From Streptococcus oralis subsp. dentisani (lineage in GTDB: Bacteria; Bacillota; Bacilli; Lactobacillales; Streptococcaceae): a stretch of 64,000 bases of DNA. Under the pieces are notes generated by a model, which saw nothing but the letters and a program-made list of their open reading frames with translations, was not told the DNA's origin and ran no database searches. Numbering within the stretch: position 1 is the stretch's first letter; each line of letters begins with the position of its first letter. The DNA lies in assembly GCF_002096335.1 (NCBI RefSeq), contig NZ_NCUW01000029.1, positions 62,001 to 126,000 of the forward strand. The letters run 5' to 3'. A program made the translations under genes and the position numbers. Below, in pieces: positions 29,076 to 39,257 of this stretch.

Positions 29076-31045
29076 TCTTCTTTCTCCTTTTCCTTTAGTT
29101 CATCCAAAACAAGTTGAGTCAATTTTTCTCCTGCTTCTGACAGACTCATATTCTCGATTTGCGCAGCAGCTAGATTAAAGTGACCACCGCCACCCAACTC
29201 TTCCATAATGCGTTGTACATTGATTTTACTGCGACTTCGAGCTGAGATTGAGATAAATCCTTGTGTATTTTTCGCTAGAACGAAGCTGGCTTCAATACCG
29301 GACATGGCCAACATAGCATCGGCAGCCTTACTGATGACAACTGTGTCATAGGTAATCGAGTCCTTAGCTTGGGCAATCAAGACATCTGAACCCAATTTAC
29401 GACCTTGTAAAATGAGTTCATTTACTTCACGGTACTCTTCAAAATCTGTCGCAGCAATCTCCTGGATAGCAATACTATCGCTTCCACGTGTCCGAAGGTA
29501 GCTAGCAACATCAAAGGTTCGACTCGTTACTCGAGATGTAAAGTTTTTGGTATCCAGCATCATACCAGCCATCAGTACACTGGCCTGCATACGACTCAAA
29601 CGATTCTTCTTAGAATTTTGGAACTGAATCAATTCTGTTACCAACTCACTCGCACTACTTGCTCCACTTTCGATATAGGTGATTACTGCATTCTCTGGAA
29701 AATCCTGATCACGTCGATGGTGGTCAATGATGATGGTTTGAGTAAACAAATCATAAAAACCTTTGGACAAGGTCAAAGCCGTCTTCGAATGATCCACTAA
29801 AATCAACAACGAACGATTTGTAACTGAGTTCATCGCATTAGCCAAAGGCAAGAGCTTGGTGACACCCTCTTTTTCCAAGAAGTTGATAGCCCGCTCAATA
29901 TCTGGCGACATTTGATCTGCATCGTAGACTGCATAGCTGTCTTCTGTAATATTGCTCGCAAACAACTGCATACCAACCGCAGACCCCAAGGCATCCATAT
30001 CTAGATTCTTATGACCAACTACAAATACCTGATCCACACTGCGAATCTTATCTGAAATAGCTGTCATCATGGCTCTCGTACGTGTTCTTGTTCTCTTAAC
30101 AGAGGCTGCAGAGCCACCACCAAAATAGACAGGATTCTTGGTTTCATCATTCTCCTTGACAACTACTTGGTCCCCGCCACGAACCTCAGCCAAGTTCAAG
30201 TTCCTTAAAGCAACTTTCCCTATCTCATCATGATTTCCATCACCATAAGAAAAGCCCATGCTCAAGGTCAATGGCAACTGTCTCTGCTTTGCCTCCTCAC
30301 GAAAGGCATCAATCACAGAGAATTTATCATTCATCAAGCCCTCAAGAACTGTGTAATCAGTAAATAAATAAAAGCGGTCCATGCCCACACGACGAGAAAA
30401 CATAGCGTATTTACTAGCAAACTCTGAAACAAAATTTGCCACAAAACTATTAATATGACTGATATCGGAGTCGGAGGTTGCATCTTCCAGATCATCGTAG
30501 TTGTCTACCGAGATAACCCCAATCACTGGTCGACTAGTTACCAATTCGACAGTTGCTTCGTATTCCCCTGAAACGTCAAAGAAATACAGGACACCTGAAG
30601 TCTTATCCATATGAACGGCATAGCGTGTTTCCCCCAAGGTAGCGTAAGAACCAGGGTTCCCCACAGAAGCCTTTATGATGGTTTGAATCAAGTCAACATC
30701 AATTTCGCCTTCTTCAGTCGTTAAAATCAACTCAGCATAAGGATTAAACCATTCGACTTCGCCAGTAGATAAGTCTAATTTCAGAACACCAACCGGCATT
30801 TGTTCGAGCAGCGTGTTTAAGCTATCTTCCGCTTGATGATTTACATATTGGATTTGTTCAATTTCGCTCTTTTCATACTGTTTTTTTTGCCAGATGAATA
30901 AAAGCAGATAAAGAAGTACAAATAAAAACAAGGCACTGATCGTTACAGCAATATTTTGTGAAAAAATAATCAGCATTGTTAAGGTTCCGAAAGTTGCAAT
31001 CCCTAGTAGAACCGCAGAAATCGGAGTTAAATTATTTTTTTTCAT
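29072..31045 (-). CDS. gdpP: Cyclic-di-AMP phosphodiesterase GdpP
   Basis: Membrane enzyme that degrades cyclic di-AMP. From the ATG at 31045 (AGAGG 6 bases upstream) it has 657 residues: two membrane helices (10-60), a PAS domain (about 80-150), a degenerate GGDEF domain (170-300) and a DHH/DHHA1 phosphodiesterase. The DHH part shows [34 protein letters not shown] and the [10 protein letters not shown] glycine box. The ATG at 31063 has no ribosome binding site. Confidence 0.95.
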   Translation of the reverse strand: MKKNNLTPISAVLLGIATFGTLTMLIIFSQNIAVTISALFLFVLLYLLLFIWQKKQYEKSEIEQIQYVNHQAEDSLNTLLEQMPVGVLKLDLSTGEVEWFNPYAELILTTEEGEIDVDLIQTIIKASVGNPGSYATLGETRYAVHMDKTSGVLYFFDVSGEYEATVELVTSRPVIGVISVDNYDDLEDATSDSDISHINSFVANFVSEFASKYAMFSRRVGMDRFYLFTDYTVLEGLMNDKFSVIDAFREEAKQRQLPLTLSMGFSYGDGNHDEIGKVALRNLNLAEVRGGDQVVVKENDETKNPVYFGGGSAASVKRTRTRTRAMMTAISDKIRSVDQVFVVGHKNLDMDALGSAVGMQLFASNITEDSYAVYDADQMSPDIERAINFLEKEGVTKLLPLANAMNSVTNRSLLILVDHSKTALTLSKGFYDLFTQTIIIDHHRRDQDFPENAVITYIESGASSASELVTELIQFQNSKKNRLSRMQASVLMAGMMLDTKNFTSRVTSRTFDVASYLRTRGSDSIAIQEIAATDFEEYREVNELILQGRKLGSDVLIAQAKDSITYDTVVISKAADAMLAMSGIEASFVLAKNTQGFISISARSRSKINVQRIMEELGGGGHFNLAAAQIENMSLSEAGEKLTQLVLDELKEKEKEE

Positions 31046-31147
31046 TCTAAACCTCTTGCGCATTATTATATCACAAAAGCCCTTAAAAAGCGACCTTTAA
31101 AAAATGATAAGCCTCCTTTTCCTTATTGATTTTTTATGGTTTTAATG

Positions 31148-31177
31148 CAAAAAGGAGGATAAGCCCATTATCCTCCT
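31148..31177 (-). terminator. Terminator after the thiolase gene
   Basis: Minus strand: a perfect 10-bp stem AGGAGGATAA/TTATCCTCCT with a five-base loop, followed by TTTTT. Confidence 0.88.
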
Positions 31178-31206
31178 GCACATCTATATACTCTGGTTAC
31201 TATCAC

Positions 31207-32385
31207 CTAACGTTCCACGATAAGAGCAATTCCCATCCCTCCCCCGATACAGAGAGTAGCTAAACCAGTTTTAGCATCACGTTTCATCATCTCATGTACC
31301 AGAGTCACTAGGATACGGCAACCTGAAGCCCCAATTGGGTGACCAAGAGCAATCGCGCCACCATTGACATTGACAATATCTGTGTTAAAGCCAAGTGTTT
31401 TCCCAACCGCACAAGCCTGAGCAGCAAAGGCTTCATTTGACTCGATCAAGTCGAGATCATCAACTGTCAAATTGCCTTTTTCAAGAGCTTTACGGGTCGC
31501 ATAAATCGGTCCACAACCCATAATCTTAGGATCCAAACCTGCACTTGCATACGAACGAATGCGCGCAATGACTGGAAGTCCCAATTCTTCAGCTTTTTCA
31601 GCACTCATGACCAAGACAGCCGCCGCTCCGTCATTGATACCTGAGGCATTCCCTGCGGTAACAGAACCGTCTTTTTTGAAAACAGGACGTAGCTTAGACA
31701 GACTCTCCAAGCTAGCATCTTTTCTAGGAAATTCATCTGTATCAAAGACGATAGGATCGCCTTTACGTTGAGGAATGACCACCGGAACAATCTCTTCCTT
31801 AAAGCGTCCAGATTCTATAGCCGCCACGGCTCGTTTCTGTGACTCCAAAGCAAGCGCATCTTGATCATCACGGCTAATACCATATTCTGCGGCCACATTC
31901 TCAGCTGTAATCCCCATATGGTATTCGTTAAAGGCATCAGACAAACCGTCCTTAATCATGGTATCTACTACTTTCGAATCTCCCATACGGCCGCCCCAAC
32001 GGAAGCTTGGCAAAACATATGGAGCCTGGCTCATGTTTTCTGCACCACCAGCCACGACAATATCTGCATCTCCGCACTGAATCGCTTGAGCAGCTAACTG
32101 CACTGCCTTCAAACCGGAACCACAAACCTTATTAATGGTAAAGGCTGGTGTATATTCAGGAAGCCCAGCATGAATACTCATTTGGCGAGCCACGTTTTGG
32201 CCTAAACCTGCGCCTAGGACATTCCCCATAATCACTTCATCTACCTGCTCTGGTTTAATATTCGCTTTTTCCAAAGCACTCTTAATTACCAAAGATCCCA
32301 AATCAACAGCAGAAACATTCTTCAAACTCCCGCCAAAGGAACCTAAAGGTGTTCGCACCGCCGAAACAATAACTACGTCTTTCAT
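31207..32385 (-). CDS. Acetyl-CoA C-acetyltransferase (thiolase)
   Basis: Biosynthetic-type thiolase that joins two acetyl-CoA into acetoacetyl-CoA, the first step of the mevalonate route to isoprenoids. From the ATG at 32385 (GGAGG 5 bases upstream) it has 392 residues. Catalytic residues are visible: the nucleophilic Cys in [11 protein letters not shown] near residue 88, His in [17 protein letters not shown], and the second Cys in CIGGGMGIA near the end. It is a single-gene unit with a terminator on each side. I recall no gene at this place in S. pneumoniae. Confidence 0.94.
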   Translation of the reverse strand: MKDVVIVSAVRTPLGSFGGSLKNVSAVDLGSLVIKSALEKANIKPEQVDEVIMGNVLGAGLGQNVARQMSIHAGLPEYTPAFTINKVCGSGLKAVQLAAQAIQCGDADIVVAGGAENMSQAPYVLPSFRWGGRMGDSKVVDTMIKDGLSDAFNEYHMGITAENVAAEYGISRDDQDALALESQKRAVAAIESGRFKEEIVPVVIPQRKGDPIVFDTDEFPRKDASLESLSKLRPVFKKDGSVTAGNASGINDGAAAVLVMSAEKAEELGLPVIARIRSYASAGLDPKIMGCGPIYATRKALEKGNLTVDDLDLIESNEAFAAQACAVGKTLGFNTDIVNVNGGAIALGHPIGASGCRILVTLVHEMMKRDAKTGLATLCIGGGMGIALIVER

Positions 32386-32448
32386 GACTACCTCCATTTG
32401 AAACTATAAAATCCAAGATCTAACACTAGAAGAGCTCAACCGAAAACA

Positions 32449-32480
32449 AAAAGTGATTTACACAAATGTAAACCACTTTT
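32449..32480 (-). terminator. hpf terminator
   Basis: Minus strand: a 14-bp inverted repeat with one mismatch (AAAAGTGGTTTACA against TGTAAATCACTTTT, loop of four), followed by T-rich sequence. Confidence 0.82.
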
Positions 32481-32497
32481 ACACAGCTGTCAAGATT

Positions 32498-33046
32498 TTA
32501 TGATTCCTTAACTTCTAGCAAACCAACTTCACCATCCTCGCGACGATACAAAACATTTGTTGTTTGATCCTCTACGTCTACATAGATAAAGAAATCATGT
32601 CCCAACAAGTCCATTTGAAGAAGCGCTTCTTCCAAATCCATTGGTTTCAAATCAATTTGTTTTGAACGAACCACTTTTGGCTGCACAACATTTGCATCTT
32701 CAACTAGAGCATCTGTAAAGAGTTGGCTTGTTGCAACCTTATTTTTATTCTTGCGTTCGATTTTTGTTTTATTTTTTCGAATCTGGCGTTCAATTTTATC
32801 TGTTACAAGATCGATAGAACCATACATATCTTGAGAAATATCTTCTGCACGAAGAGTAATTGACCCAAGTGGAATTGTTACTTCAACTTTTGCTGTTTTT
32901 TCACGGTAAACTTTCAAGTTGACACGTACATCCAACTCTTGTTCAGGTTGAAAATATTTTTCGATCTTTTCGAGTTTAGAAACTACATAATTGCGAATTG
33001 CTTCTGTTACTTCTAGGTTTTCACCACGGATACTATATTTAATCAT
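32498..33046 (-). CDS. hpf: Ribosome hibernation promoting factor (long form)
   Basis: Binds the 30S subunit in resting cells and pairs ribosomes into inactive 100S dimers. The 182-residue protein has the N-terminal RNA-binding domain (MIKYSIRGENLEVTEAIRNYVVSKLEKIEKYF) and, after a linker, the C-terminal dimerisation domain (KPMDLEEALLQMDLLGHDFFIYVD). The long form is standard in Firmicutes. Confidence 0.96.
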   Translation of the reverse strand: MIKYSIRGENLEVTEAIRNYVVSKLEKIEKYFQPEQELDVRVNLKVYREKTAKVEVTIPLGSITLRAEDISQDMYGSIDLVTDKIERQIRKNKTKIERKNKNKVATSQLFTDALVEDANVVQPKVVRSKQIDLKPMDLEEALLQMDLLGHDFFIYVDVEDQTTNVLYRREDGEVGLLEVKES

Positions 33047-33125
33047 ATAAGTACCTTCTTTCTAAACATTTTTATTTTTCTAACTATATTATAACGCTTT
33101 CATTTTCATTTTGCAAATTTTTTCC

Positions 33126-33788
33126 TCATCTTACAAGGGAAAAAGTTTTGACTTCCAAAACACCTGCCTCTTCAAAAAGTCGCTTCACACGATTGATAGT
33201 CGCTCCTGTCGTATAGATGTCATCAATGAGCAAAATCTTCTTAGGAAGAGGGGCTTCCGTTTTGATATAAAATGGAATTTCAGTAGCTAATCTTTCTGAG
33301 CGATTCTTAGAAGAACTAGCTTTCTCTTCTCTTTTTCCTAATAAGTCTTTACAAGGAAATCCCGCTGCCTCAATCAAACCTTCAACCTGGTTAAATCCTC
33401 TCTCAAGCAATCTTTCAGGACTTAGGGGAATTACTACAAATTCATAGCCTCTATACTTTTTCAACTCATTAGCAAGAACAGGAGCAAAAACCTTTCTAAG
33501 CAGAAAATCCCCATCAAACTTATATCGACTAAAGAAGTCTTTCATAGCTTGATTATAGGTAAATATCGCTTTATGGCTAACTTGAATTCCTTCTTTACAC
33601 CAAAATTTACAATCTTGACACTTTGTTGACAGATCTATTTTCATGCAGTTCGGGCAATGATCCTCACCTATCTTCTCAAAAGCAGAATCACAAGCTGAAC
33701 AAAGATAGTTGCGCTCATTCTTCAACAACAAGAGATGACTAAAAGTCAAGTCACTCTTTGTGGTCTGTCCACATAATAAACAGTTCAT
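33126..33788 (-). CDS. comFC: Competence protein ComFC
   Basis: Late competence protein needed for efficient uptake of transforming DNA. The 220-residue protein has an N-terminal zinc-ribbon set of cysteines (CLLC, CSAC, CPNC, CQDCKFWC) and a phosphoribosyltransferase-type domain with the motif ILLIDDIYTTGATINRVKRLF near residue 188. Its start overlaps comFA by 4 bases, and the two share the ComX box upstream of comFA. Confidence 0.95.
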   Translation of the reverse strand: MNCLLCGQTTKSDLTFSHLLLLKNERNYLCSACDSAFEKIGEDHCPNCMKIDLSTKCQDCKFWCKEGIQVSHKAIFTYNQAMKDFFSRYKFDGDFLLRKVFAPVLANELKKYRGYEFVVIPLSPERLLERGFNQVEGLIEAAGFPCKDLLGKREEKASSSKNRSERLATEIPFYIKTEAPLPKKILLIDDIYTTGATINRVKRLFEEAGVLEVKTFSLVR

Positions 33789-35083
33789 AATCCCGCCTCC
33801 TTGTTCATCTGCTTGATTTCCTTGATTGCCTTTTTGATGGATGTATTTAATCCATCATGAAAGAAGAGTAACTCACCAGTCGGTCTATCCATACTGCGCC
33901 CAACTCGCCCTCCAATCTGAATCAAACTTGACTTGGTAAAGAGACGATGATTAGCTTCCACTACAAAAACATCGACACAAGGGAAGGTAACTCCACGCTC
34001 CAAAATTGTTGTACTGATCAGTATCGTCAACTCTCCATCTCGAAAATCTTGTACCTGCTCTAATCGATTTTCTGTGACAGAGGACACAAAGCCAATTTTT
34101 TCATTTGGAAAATGCTCTTGCAGGAGTTCTTTCAACCTCTCACCTTTCTGAATCTCTGATGCAAAAATTAGAAGTGGGTAACCTGTTTTTCTCTGCTTCT
34201 TAATGTAGGTCTTTAACCTAGGTGACAACTGACTCTTATCTAAATAACAATTAAAATCCGATAACCAAACTGGCTTTGGAATAATCAATGGATTTCCATG
34301 AAACCGTCTTGGCAAGCTCAATCGTTTTAATTCTCCTGTGCGAACCTTCTTATCTAACTCATCTGTAGAAGTCGCTGTAAGGAATATCCTTAACCCCTCC
34401 ATCTTTACACATTGGTTTACAGCATAGTAAAGCACAGAGTTGTCAACATAAGGAAAGGCATCTACTTCATCCACTATCAGCAAGTCAAAAGCATGATGAA
34501 ATTTTAACAACTGATGAGTCGTTGCAACAACTAGTGGTGTTCGAAAATAAGGTTCTGACTCACCATGAAGTAGTGCTATGTCGCAAGCAAAGTCATTCTG
34601 AAGTCGCTTATACAATTCCAAACACACATCGATTCGAGGACTGGCCAAGCAAACTGCGCCACCATCATCAATCACTTTGGCCACAACTTGGTAAATCATC
34701 TCTGTCTTTCCAGCACCTGTCACAGCATGAACTAAAATCGGTTCTTTCTTTTCGACTGCTTGAATCAACCCCTCTGATACCTTCTCCTGAAAAGGTGTTA
34801 ACTGACCACGCCATTTGAGAACATCTTGCTTAGGAAAATCTTCCTGCGGAAAATAGTATAAAGCTTGATCGCTCCTAACTCGCTTCATCAATAAACACTC
34901 CCTACAATAGTAAGCACCTATAGGCAAATGCCATTCTTCTAGAATACTACTATTACAACGTTGACAAAACAGTTTCCCTTTCTCTTTTCTCATTGCTGGT
35001 AGTTTCATCGCCACCTGTCGTTCTTCTTTAGTTAATTCTTTCTCAGTAAACAAGCGACCGAGATAGTTTGGATTTACTTTCAT
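33785..35083 (-). CDS. comFA: Competence DNA helicase/translocase ComFA
   Basis: DEAD-box-like ATPase that helps pull single-stranded DNA into the cell. The 432-residue protein has a four-cysteine zinc motif (CQRC..CREC) at about residues 40-65, Walker A AVTGAGKTEMI near 120, the DEAD-type box IVDEVDAFPY, ATSTDELDK and the C-terminal helicase motif QIGGRVGRSMDRP. Only 7 bases separate its ATG from a perfect ComX box, so a leaderless message is likely. Confidence 0.95.
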   Translation of the reverse strand: MKVNPNYLGRLFTEKELTKEERQVAMKLPAMRKEKGKLFCQRCNSSILEEWHLPIGAYYCRECLLMKRVRSDQALYYFPQEDFPKQDVLKWRGQLTPFQEKVSEGLIQAVEKKEPILVHAVTGAGKTEMIYQVVAKVIDDGGAVCLASPRIDVCLELYKRLQNDFACDIALLHGESEPYFRTPLVVATTHQLLKFHHAFDLLIVDEVDAFPYVDNSVLYYAVNQCVKMEGLRIFLTATSTDELDKKVRTGELKRLSLPRRFHGNPLIIPKPVWLSDFNCYLDKSQLSPRLKTYIKKQRKTGYPLLIFASEIQKGERLKELLQEHFPNEKIGFVSSVTENRLEQVQDFRDGELTILISTTILERGVTFPCVDVFVVEANHRLFTKSSLIQIGGRVGRSMDRPTGELLFFHDGLNTSIKKAIKEIKQMNKEAGL

Positions 35084-35090
35084 ACTTCTT

Positions 35091-35098
35091 TATTCGTA
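35091..35098 (-). promoter_or_regulatory. ComX box (SigX promoter) of comFA-comFC
   Basis: Minus strand TACGAATA, an exact match to the competence sigma-factor box, preceded by TTTT. Its 3' end is 7 bases from the comFA ATG. Confidence 0.9.
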
Positions 35099-35127
35099 AA
35101 AATCTAGCGCTTTAGATAATTTTTTAG

Positions 35128-35133
35128 TACAAT
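35128..35133 (+). promoter_or_regulatory. Candidate -10 of yigZ
   Basis: TACAAT ends 6 bases before the yigZ ATG, and no Shine-Dalgarno sequence lies between. No clear -35 is visible. The whole divergent comFA/yigZ gap is only 56 bases. Confidence 0.4.
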
Positions 35134-35139
35134 TAAATC

Positions 35140-35775
35140 ATGGAATTTAGAACAATTAAAGAGGACGGGCAAGTCCAAGAAGAAATCAAAAAATCCCGCT
35201 TTATCTGTCACGCAAAGCGTGTCTATAGTGAAGAAGAGGCTCGTGACTTTATCACTACCATCAAAAAAGAACACTACAAAGCCACCCATAACTGCTCTGC
35301 TTTCATTGTAGGGGAACGCAGTGAAATCAAGCGTACGAGTGATGACGGCGAGCCTAGTGGTACTGCTGGAGTCCCTATGCTTGGCGTCTTAGAAAATCAT
35401 AATCTTACGAATGTCTGCGTAGTGGTTACCCGCTACTTTGGGGGAATTAAGTTAGGCGCTGGCGGTTTGATTCGCGCTTACGCAGGAAGCGTAGCTTTGG
35501 CTGTCAAAGAAATTGGTATTATTGAAATCAAAGAGCAAGCTGGCATAGCCATTCAGATGTCTTACGCTCAATACCAAGAGTACAGTAACTTCCTTAAAGA
35601 ACATAATCTCATGGAACTCGAGACAACCTTCACAGATCAAATTGATACCATAATTTATGTTGATAAGGAAGAGAAAGAAAATACCAAGGCTGCTCTTGTG
35701 GAGTTTTTTAATGGAAAGGTTACTTTAACAGATCAAGGTTTACGAGAAGTTGAAGTTCCTGTAAACTTAGTGTAA
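35140..35775 (+). CDS. YigZ family protein (UPF0029/IMPACT)
   Basis: Member of the YigZ/IMPACT family, which is linked to translation control through homologues but has no firm bacterial function. The 211-residue protein has the family block KRTSDDGEPSGTAGVPML near residue 68, VVTRYFGGIKLGAGGLIRAYAG and a C-terminal ferredoxin-like DUF1949 domain. It is divergent from comFA and is followed after 15 bases by the PH-domain gene, so the two are likely co-transcribed. Confidence 0.92.
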   Translation: MEFRTIKEDGQVQEEIKKSRFICHAKRVYSEEEARDFITTIKKEHYKATHNCSAFIVGERSEIKRTSDDGEPSGTAGVPMLGVLENHNLTNVCVVVTRYFGGIKLGAGGLIRAYAGSVALAVKEIGIIEIKEQAGIAIQMSYAQYQEYSNFLKEHNLMELETTFTDQIDTIIYVDKEEKENTKAALVEFFNGKVTLTDQGLREVEVPVNLV

Positions 35776-35790
35776 ACAAAGGAGAACAAT

Positions 35791-36234
35791 ATGACATTTG
35801 GGAAATTCATTCAAGGACTCGCTGGTAACTTTAGCGAGCAAAACAAAGAAACTCTTATCAAAGAATATGGACAATATCTACTAGAAAATGAAGAAATTCA
35901 AAGTGGATATAAACTGATTCGTGACTCAATTATATTTACAAATATCCGTATTATCTTTACAGATAAGCAAGGGGCTACGGGTCGCAAGATGTCTGTTAAA
36001 TCAATCTTTTTGATGAACATTGTTAACGTTGAAATGGAAACTGCAGGAGTAGGTATAGATGATAGTGAAATTACTATTACTTATTTAGAAAATGTCTTTC
36101 TAAAAGCACATAATGAGCATTTTAGTGCTCATAAATTTGAATTTCCTAAGAAAACGGATATTGTTCCACTTTATACCTATTTATTAGAATTGGCTTATCA
36201 CAATCGACTAAAAATTAATGGCTTAGATCTGTGA
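35791..36234 (+). CDS. Bacterial PH-domain protein
   Basis: A 147-residue cytoplasmic protein with a bacterial pleckstrin-homology fold (bPH): the segment DSIIFTNIRIIFTDKQGATGRKMSVKSIFL is the usual two-strand start, and EITITYLENVFLKAHNEHFSAHKFEF the later strands. No membrane segment or catalytic motif is visible. Its role is unknown. The ribosome binding site AAAGGAG is strong, and a terminator follows its stop. Confidence 0.8.
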   Translation: MTFGKFIQGLAGNFSEQNKETLIKEYGQYLLENEEIQSGYKLIRDSIIFTNIRIIFTDKQGATGRKMSVKSIFLMNIVNVEMETAGVGIDDSEITITYLENVFLKAHNEHFSAHKFEFPKKTDIVPLYTYLLELAYHNRLKINGLDL

Positions 36235-36243
36235 TATAAAAAA

Positions 36244-36275
36244 ATCCTATCGCTTCGATAGGATTTCTATATTTT
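36244..36275. terminator. Terminator after the PH-domain gene
   Basis: A perfect 9-bp stem ATCCTATCG/CGATAGGAT with a CTT loop, followed by T-rich sequence. An A-run on the other side could make it work in both directions. Confidence 0.82.
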
Positions 36276-36301
36276 ACAAATAGCCTTGAGCGCGTTATAC
36301 T
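36273..36301 (+). promoter_or_regulatory. cysK promoter
   Basis: -35 TTTACA (36273-36278) and -10 TATACT (36296-36301) with a 17-base spacer, about 30 bases before the ATG. Confidence 0.75.
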
Positions 36302-36330
36302 AGTATCATCTTATACAAAGAGGTATATCT

Positions 36331-37257
36331 ATGACTATTTATAACAATATCACTGAACTAATCGGACAAACACCAATTGTTAAACTTAATAATATTGTTC
36401 CAGAAGGTGCCGCAGACGTCTATGTTAAGCTAGAAGCTTTTAACCCTGGATCGTCAGTAAAAGACCGTATTGCCCTTAGCATGATTGAAAAGGCTGAGCA
36501 GGATGGCATTCTAAAACCCGGTGCTACTATTGTTGAAGCAACGAGTGGAAACACTGGTATCGGTCTTTCATGGGTTGGTGCCGCTAAAGGATATAAAGTT
36601 GTTATCGTCATGCCTGAAACGATGAGTGTGGAACGACGTAAGATTATCCAAGCCTATGGTGCTGAACTCGTCCTCACTCCTGGTAGCGAAGGAATGAAAG
36701 GGGCTATTGCCAAAGCTCAGGAAATCGCTGCTGAACGTGACGGCTTCCTTCCACTCCAATTTAATAACCCAGCTAACCCAGAAGTGCACGAAAGAACAAC
36801 AGGAGCTGAAATACTAGCTGCTTTCGGTTCTGATGGACTAGATGCCTTTGTAGGTGGTGTTGGTACCGGTGGAACGATCTCAGGTGTTTCTCATGCATTA
36901 AAAGCTGTCAATCCAAACATTCAAGTTTTTGCGGTTGAAGCTGATGAATCCGCAATTTTGTCTGGTGAAAAACCAGGACCTCACAAAATTCAAGGTATCT
37001 CAGCTGGATTTATTCCTGAAACACTTGATACAAAAGCCTATGACGGTATTGTCCGTGTAACATCAGATGATGCACTCACACTTGGCCGTGAAATTGGTGG
37101 AAAAGAAGGCTTCCTTGTTGGAATTTCTTCAGCTGCAGCGATTTACGGGGCAATTGAGGTTGCTAAGAAATTAGGTACAGGTAAGAAAGTCCTTGCTTTA
37201 GCACCAGATAACGGCGAACGTTATCTGTCTACAGCACTCTATGAATTTGAAGTGTAG
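36331..37257 (+). CDS. cysK: Cysteine synthase A (O-acetylserine sulfhydrylase)
   Basis: PLP enzyme that makes cysteine from O-acetylserine and sulfide. The 308-residue protein shows the PLP lysine in [12 protein letters not shown] near residue 43, the substrate loop [12 protein letters not shown], the phosphate-binding [12 protein letters not shown], and the C-terminal [10 protein letters not shown]. It is a monocistronic gene with its own promoter and terminator. Confidence 0.96.
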   Translation: MTIYNNITELIGQTPIVKLNNIVPEGAADVYVKLEAFNPGSSVKDRIALSMIEKAEQDGILKPGATIVEATSGNTGIGLSWVGAAKGYKVVIVMPETMSVERRKIIQAYGAELVLTPGSEGMKGAIAKAQEIAAERDGFLPLQFNNPANPEVHERTTGAEILAAFGSDGLDAFVGGVGTGGTISGVSHALKAVNPNIQVFAVEADESAILSGEKPGPHKIQGISAGFIPETLDTKAYDGIVRVTSDDALTLGREIGGKEGFLVGISSAAAIYGAIEVAKKLGTGKKVLALAPDNGERYLSTALYEFEV

Positions 37258-37273
37258 TCTCCTAAATGCACTT

Positions 37274-37299
37274 AGCCCTTATTAAAGGGCTTTTTGTTT
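37274..37299 (+). terminator. cysK terminator
   Basis: A 7-bp stem AGCCCTT/AAGGGCT with a four-base loop, then TTTTGTTT. Confidence 0.82.
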
Positions 37300-37325
37300 A
37301 CTCATTATAGAGGCTACTCTCTAAA

Positions 37326-37358
37326 ACAAAAAAAGGAAGCAAATTGCTTCCTTTTCTT
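37326..37358 (-). terminator. tsf terminator
   Basis: Minus strand: an 8-bp stem AAGGAAGC/GCTTCCTT with a five-base loop, followed by TTTTTTG, directly past the tsf stop. Confidence 0.82.
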
Positions 37359-38399
37359 TTAGTTATTCAAGGCTGCTGCCATTGTAGCTGCAACTTCTGC
37401 TTCGAAGTCGTTCGCAGCTTTCTCAATTCCTTCACCAACTTCAAAGCGAGCGAACTCAACTACTGAAGCGTTAACTGAATCAAGGTATGCTTCAACTGTC
37501 TTGCTGTCGTCCATGATGTAGACTTGTGCTAGAAGTGTGTATGCTTGGTCAACTTTAGTGTTGTCGAGCATGAAGCGGTCCATTTTACCTGGGATGATTT
37601 TGTCCCAGATTTTTTCTGGTTTGCCTTCTACAGCCAATTCAGCTTTGATGTCAGCTTCAGCTTGAGCAATTACTTCGTCAGTCAATTGAGCTTTTGATCC
37701 ATACTTCAAGTGTGGAAGTGCTGGCTTACCAACCATAGCGCGACTTTCGTTATCTTGGTCAATTACATGGTTCAATTGTGCCAACTCATCTTTAACGAAT
37801 TGTTCGTCCAATTCTTTGTATGAAAGAACTGTTGGTTTCATCGCAGCGATGTGCATTGAAATTTGTTTAGCAAGCGCTTCGTCTCCACCTTCAATAACAG
37901 AGATAACACCGATACGGCCACCATTGTGTTGGTATGCTCCAAAGTGTTGTGCATCTGTTTTTTCAAGCAAAGCAAAACGGCGGAATGAGATTTTTTCACC
38001 GATTGTAGCTGTTGCAGATACATATGCAGCTTCAAGAGTTTCACCTGAAGGCATTGTCAAAGCAAGAGCTTCTTCGTTGTTAGCTGGTTTTCCTTCAGCG
38101 ATTACTTTAGCTGTAGCGTTTACCAAGTCAACAAATTGAGCATTTTTCGCAACAAAGTCAGTTTCAGCATTTACTTCAACTACTGCTGCAACGTTACCGT
38201 TAACAAATACACCAGTCAAACCTTCTGCAGCAACGCGGTCAGCTTTCTTAGCTGCCTTAGCCATACCTTTTTCACGAAGCAATTCAATCGCTTTTTCGAT
38301 GTCACCGTCTGTTTCTACAAGCGCTTTTTTAGCGTCCATAACACCGGCACCAGATTTTTCACGCAACTCTTTTACAAGTTTAGCTGTAATTTCTGCCAT
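37359..38399 (-). CDS. tsf: Translation elongation factor Ts
   Basis: Nucleotide-exchange factor for EF-Tu. The 346-residue protein has the N-terminal UBA-like region ([25 protein letters not shown]), the EF-Tu-contacting TDFVAKN near residue 80, and the C-terminal segment [15 protein letters not shown]. It follows rpsB, the standard pairing, but a large hairpin with a T-run separates the two genes here. Confidence 0.97.
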   Translation of the reverse strand: MAEITAKLVKELREKSGAGVMDAKKALVETDGDIEKAIELLREKGMAKAAKKADRVAAEGLTGVFVNGNVAAVVEVNAETDFVAKNAQFVDLVNATAKVIAEGKPANNEEALALTMPSGETLEAAYVSATATIGEKISFRRFALLEKTDAQHFGAYQHNGGRIGVISVIEGGDEALAKQISMHIAAMKPTVLSYKELDEQFVKDELAQLNHVIDQDNESRAMVGKPALPHLKYGSKAQLTDEVIAQAEADIKAELAVEGKPEKIWDKIIPGKMDRFMLDNTKVDQAYTLLAQVYIMDDSKTVEAYLDSVNASVVEFARFEVGEGIEKAANDFEAEVAATMAAALNN

Positions 38400-38420
38400 T
38401 TTGATTCTCCTATATTTTTT

Positions 38421-38456
38421 AAAAATAGGAGAGCCGGGCTAAGCCCCGCCCTCCTA
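38421..38456 (-). terminator. Intercistronic hairpin between rpsB and tsf
   Basis: Minus strand: AGGAGGGCGGGGC and GCCCGGCTCTCCT form a GC-rich stem of 13 positions with a TTA loop and a few mismatches, then ATTTTT. It looks like an attenuator or processing site that would lower tsf expression relative to rpsB. Confidence 0.7.
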
Positions 38457-38477
38457 GGTAATTACTATTTATATGAA

Positions 38478-39257
38478 TTAAGCGTTGTCGCCTTCTACAA
38501 CTTCAACGATTTCTTCTATTGAATCTGCTTGAGCTTCTGAAGCTGCAAATTCTGCTTCAACTGCTGCTGCATCTTCACCTTGACGTCCTTCGATGATAGC
38601 GTCAGCCAATTTAGCTGTGATCAATTTAACAGCGCGGATAGCGTCATCGTTAGCTGGGATGATTACATCGATATCATCTGGGTCAGTGTTTGTGTCAACC
38701 ATCGCTACAACTGGGATTCCCAATTTTTTAGCTTCTTTAACAGCGATTTGCTCTTTATGTGGGTCAACTACGTACATAACATCTGGGATACGAGGCATAT
38801 CTTCGATACCACCCAAGAATTTTTCAAGACGTGCACGTTGTTTGTTAAGAAGTGCAACTTCTTTCTTAGGAAGAACGTCGAAGATTCCTTCTTCTTCCAT
38901 ACGTTTGATTTCTTTCAAACGAGCGATACGTTTTTGGATAGTTCCCCAGTTAGTAAGAGTTCCACCCAACCAACGGTGGTTGATGTAGTATTGACCTGAA
39001 CGTTCTGCTTCTTCTTTAACAGCGTCAGCAGCTTGTTTCTTAGTACCAACGAACAATACAACTGCATCGTTTGCAGCTGCATCACGCATGAAGTCATAAG
39101 CTTGATCTGCGTATTTTACAGTTTGTTGAAGGTCGATAACGTGGATACCGTTACGCTCAGTGAAGATGTACTTAGCCATCTTAGGGTTCCAGCGACGAGT
39201 TTGGTGACCAAAGTGAACACCAGCCTCAAGAAGTTGTTTCATTGAAATTACTGCCAT
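38478..39257 (-). CDS. rpsB: 30S ribosomal protein S2
   Basis: Small-subunit protein. From the ATG at 39257 (AAGGAG upstream) it has 259 residues and the family start [27 protein letters not shown]. The S2 signature [31 protein letters not shown] is visible near residue 165. The acidic C-terminal tail is typical of streptococci. A longer in-frame reading to 39341 runs into the leader and is not supported. Confidence 0.97.
   Translation of the reverse strand: MAVISMKQLLEAGVHFGHQTRRWNPKMAKYIFTERNGIHVIDLQQTVKYADQAYDFMRDAAANDAVVLFVGTKKQAADAVKEEAERSGQYYINHRWLGGTLTNWGTIQKRIARLKEIKRMEEEGIFDVLPKKEVALLNKQRARLEKFLGGIEDMPRIPDVMYVVDPHKEQIAVKEAKKLGIPVVAMVDTNTDPDDIDVIIPANDDAIRAVKLITAKLADAIIEGRQGEDAAAVEAEFAASEAQADSIEEIVEVVEGDNA

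Noticed and set aside
38478..39097. Several plus- and minus-strand frames inside rpsB
   Set aside because: They are shadows of a highly conserved ribosomal protein gene.
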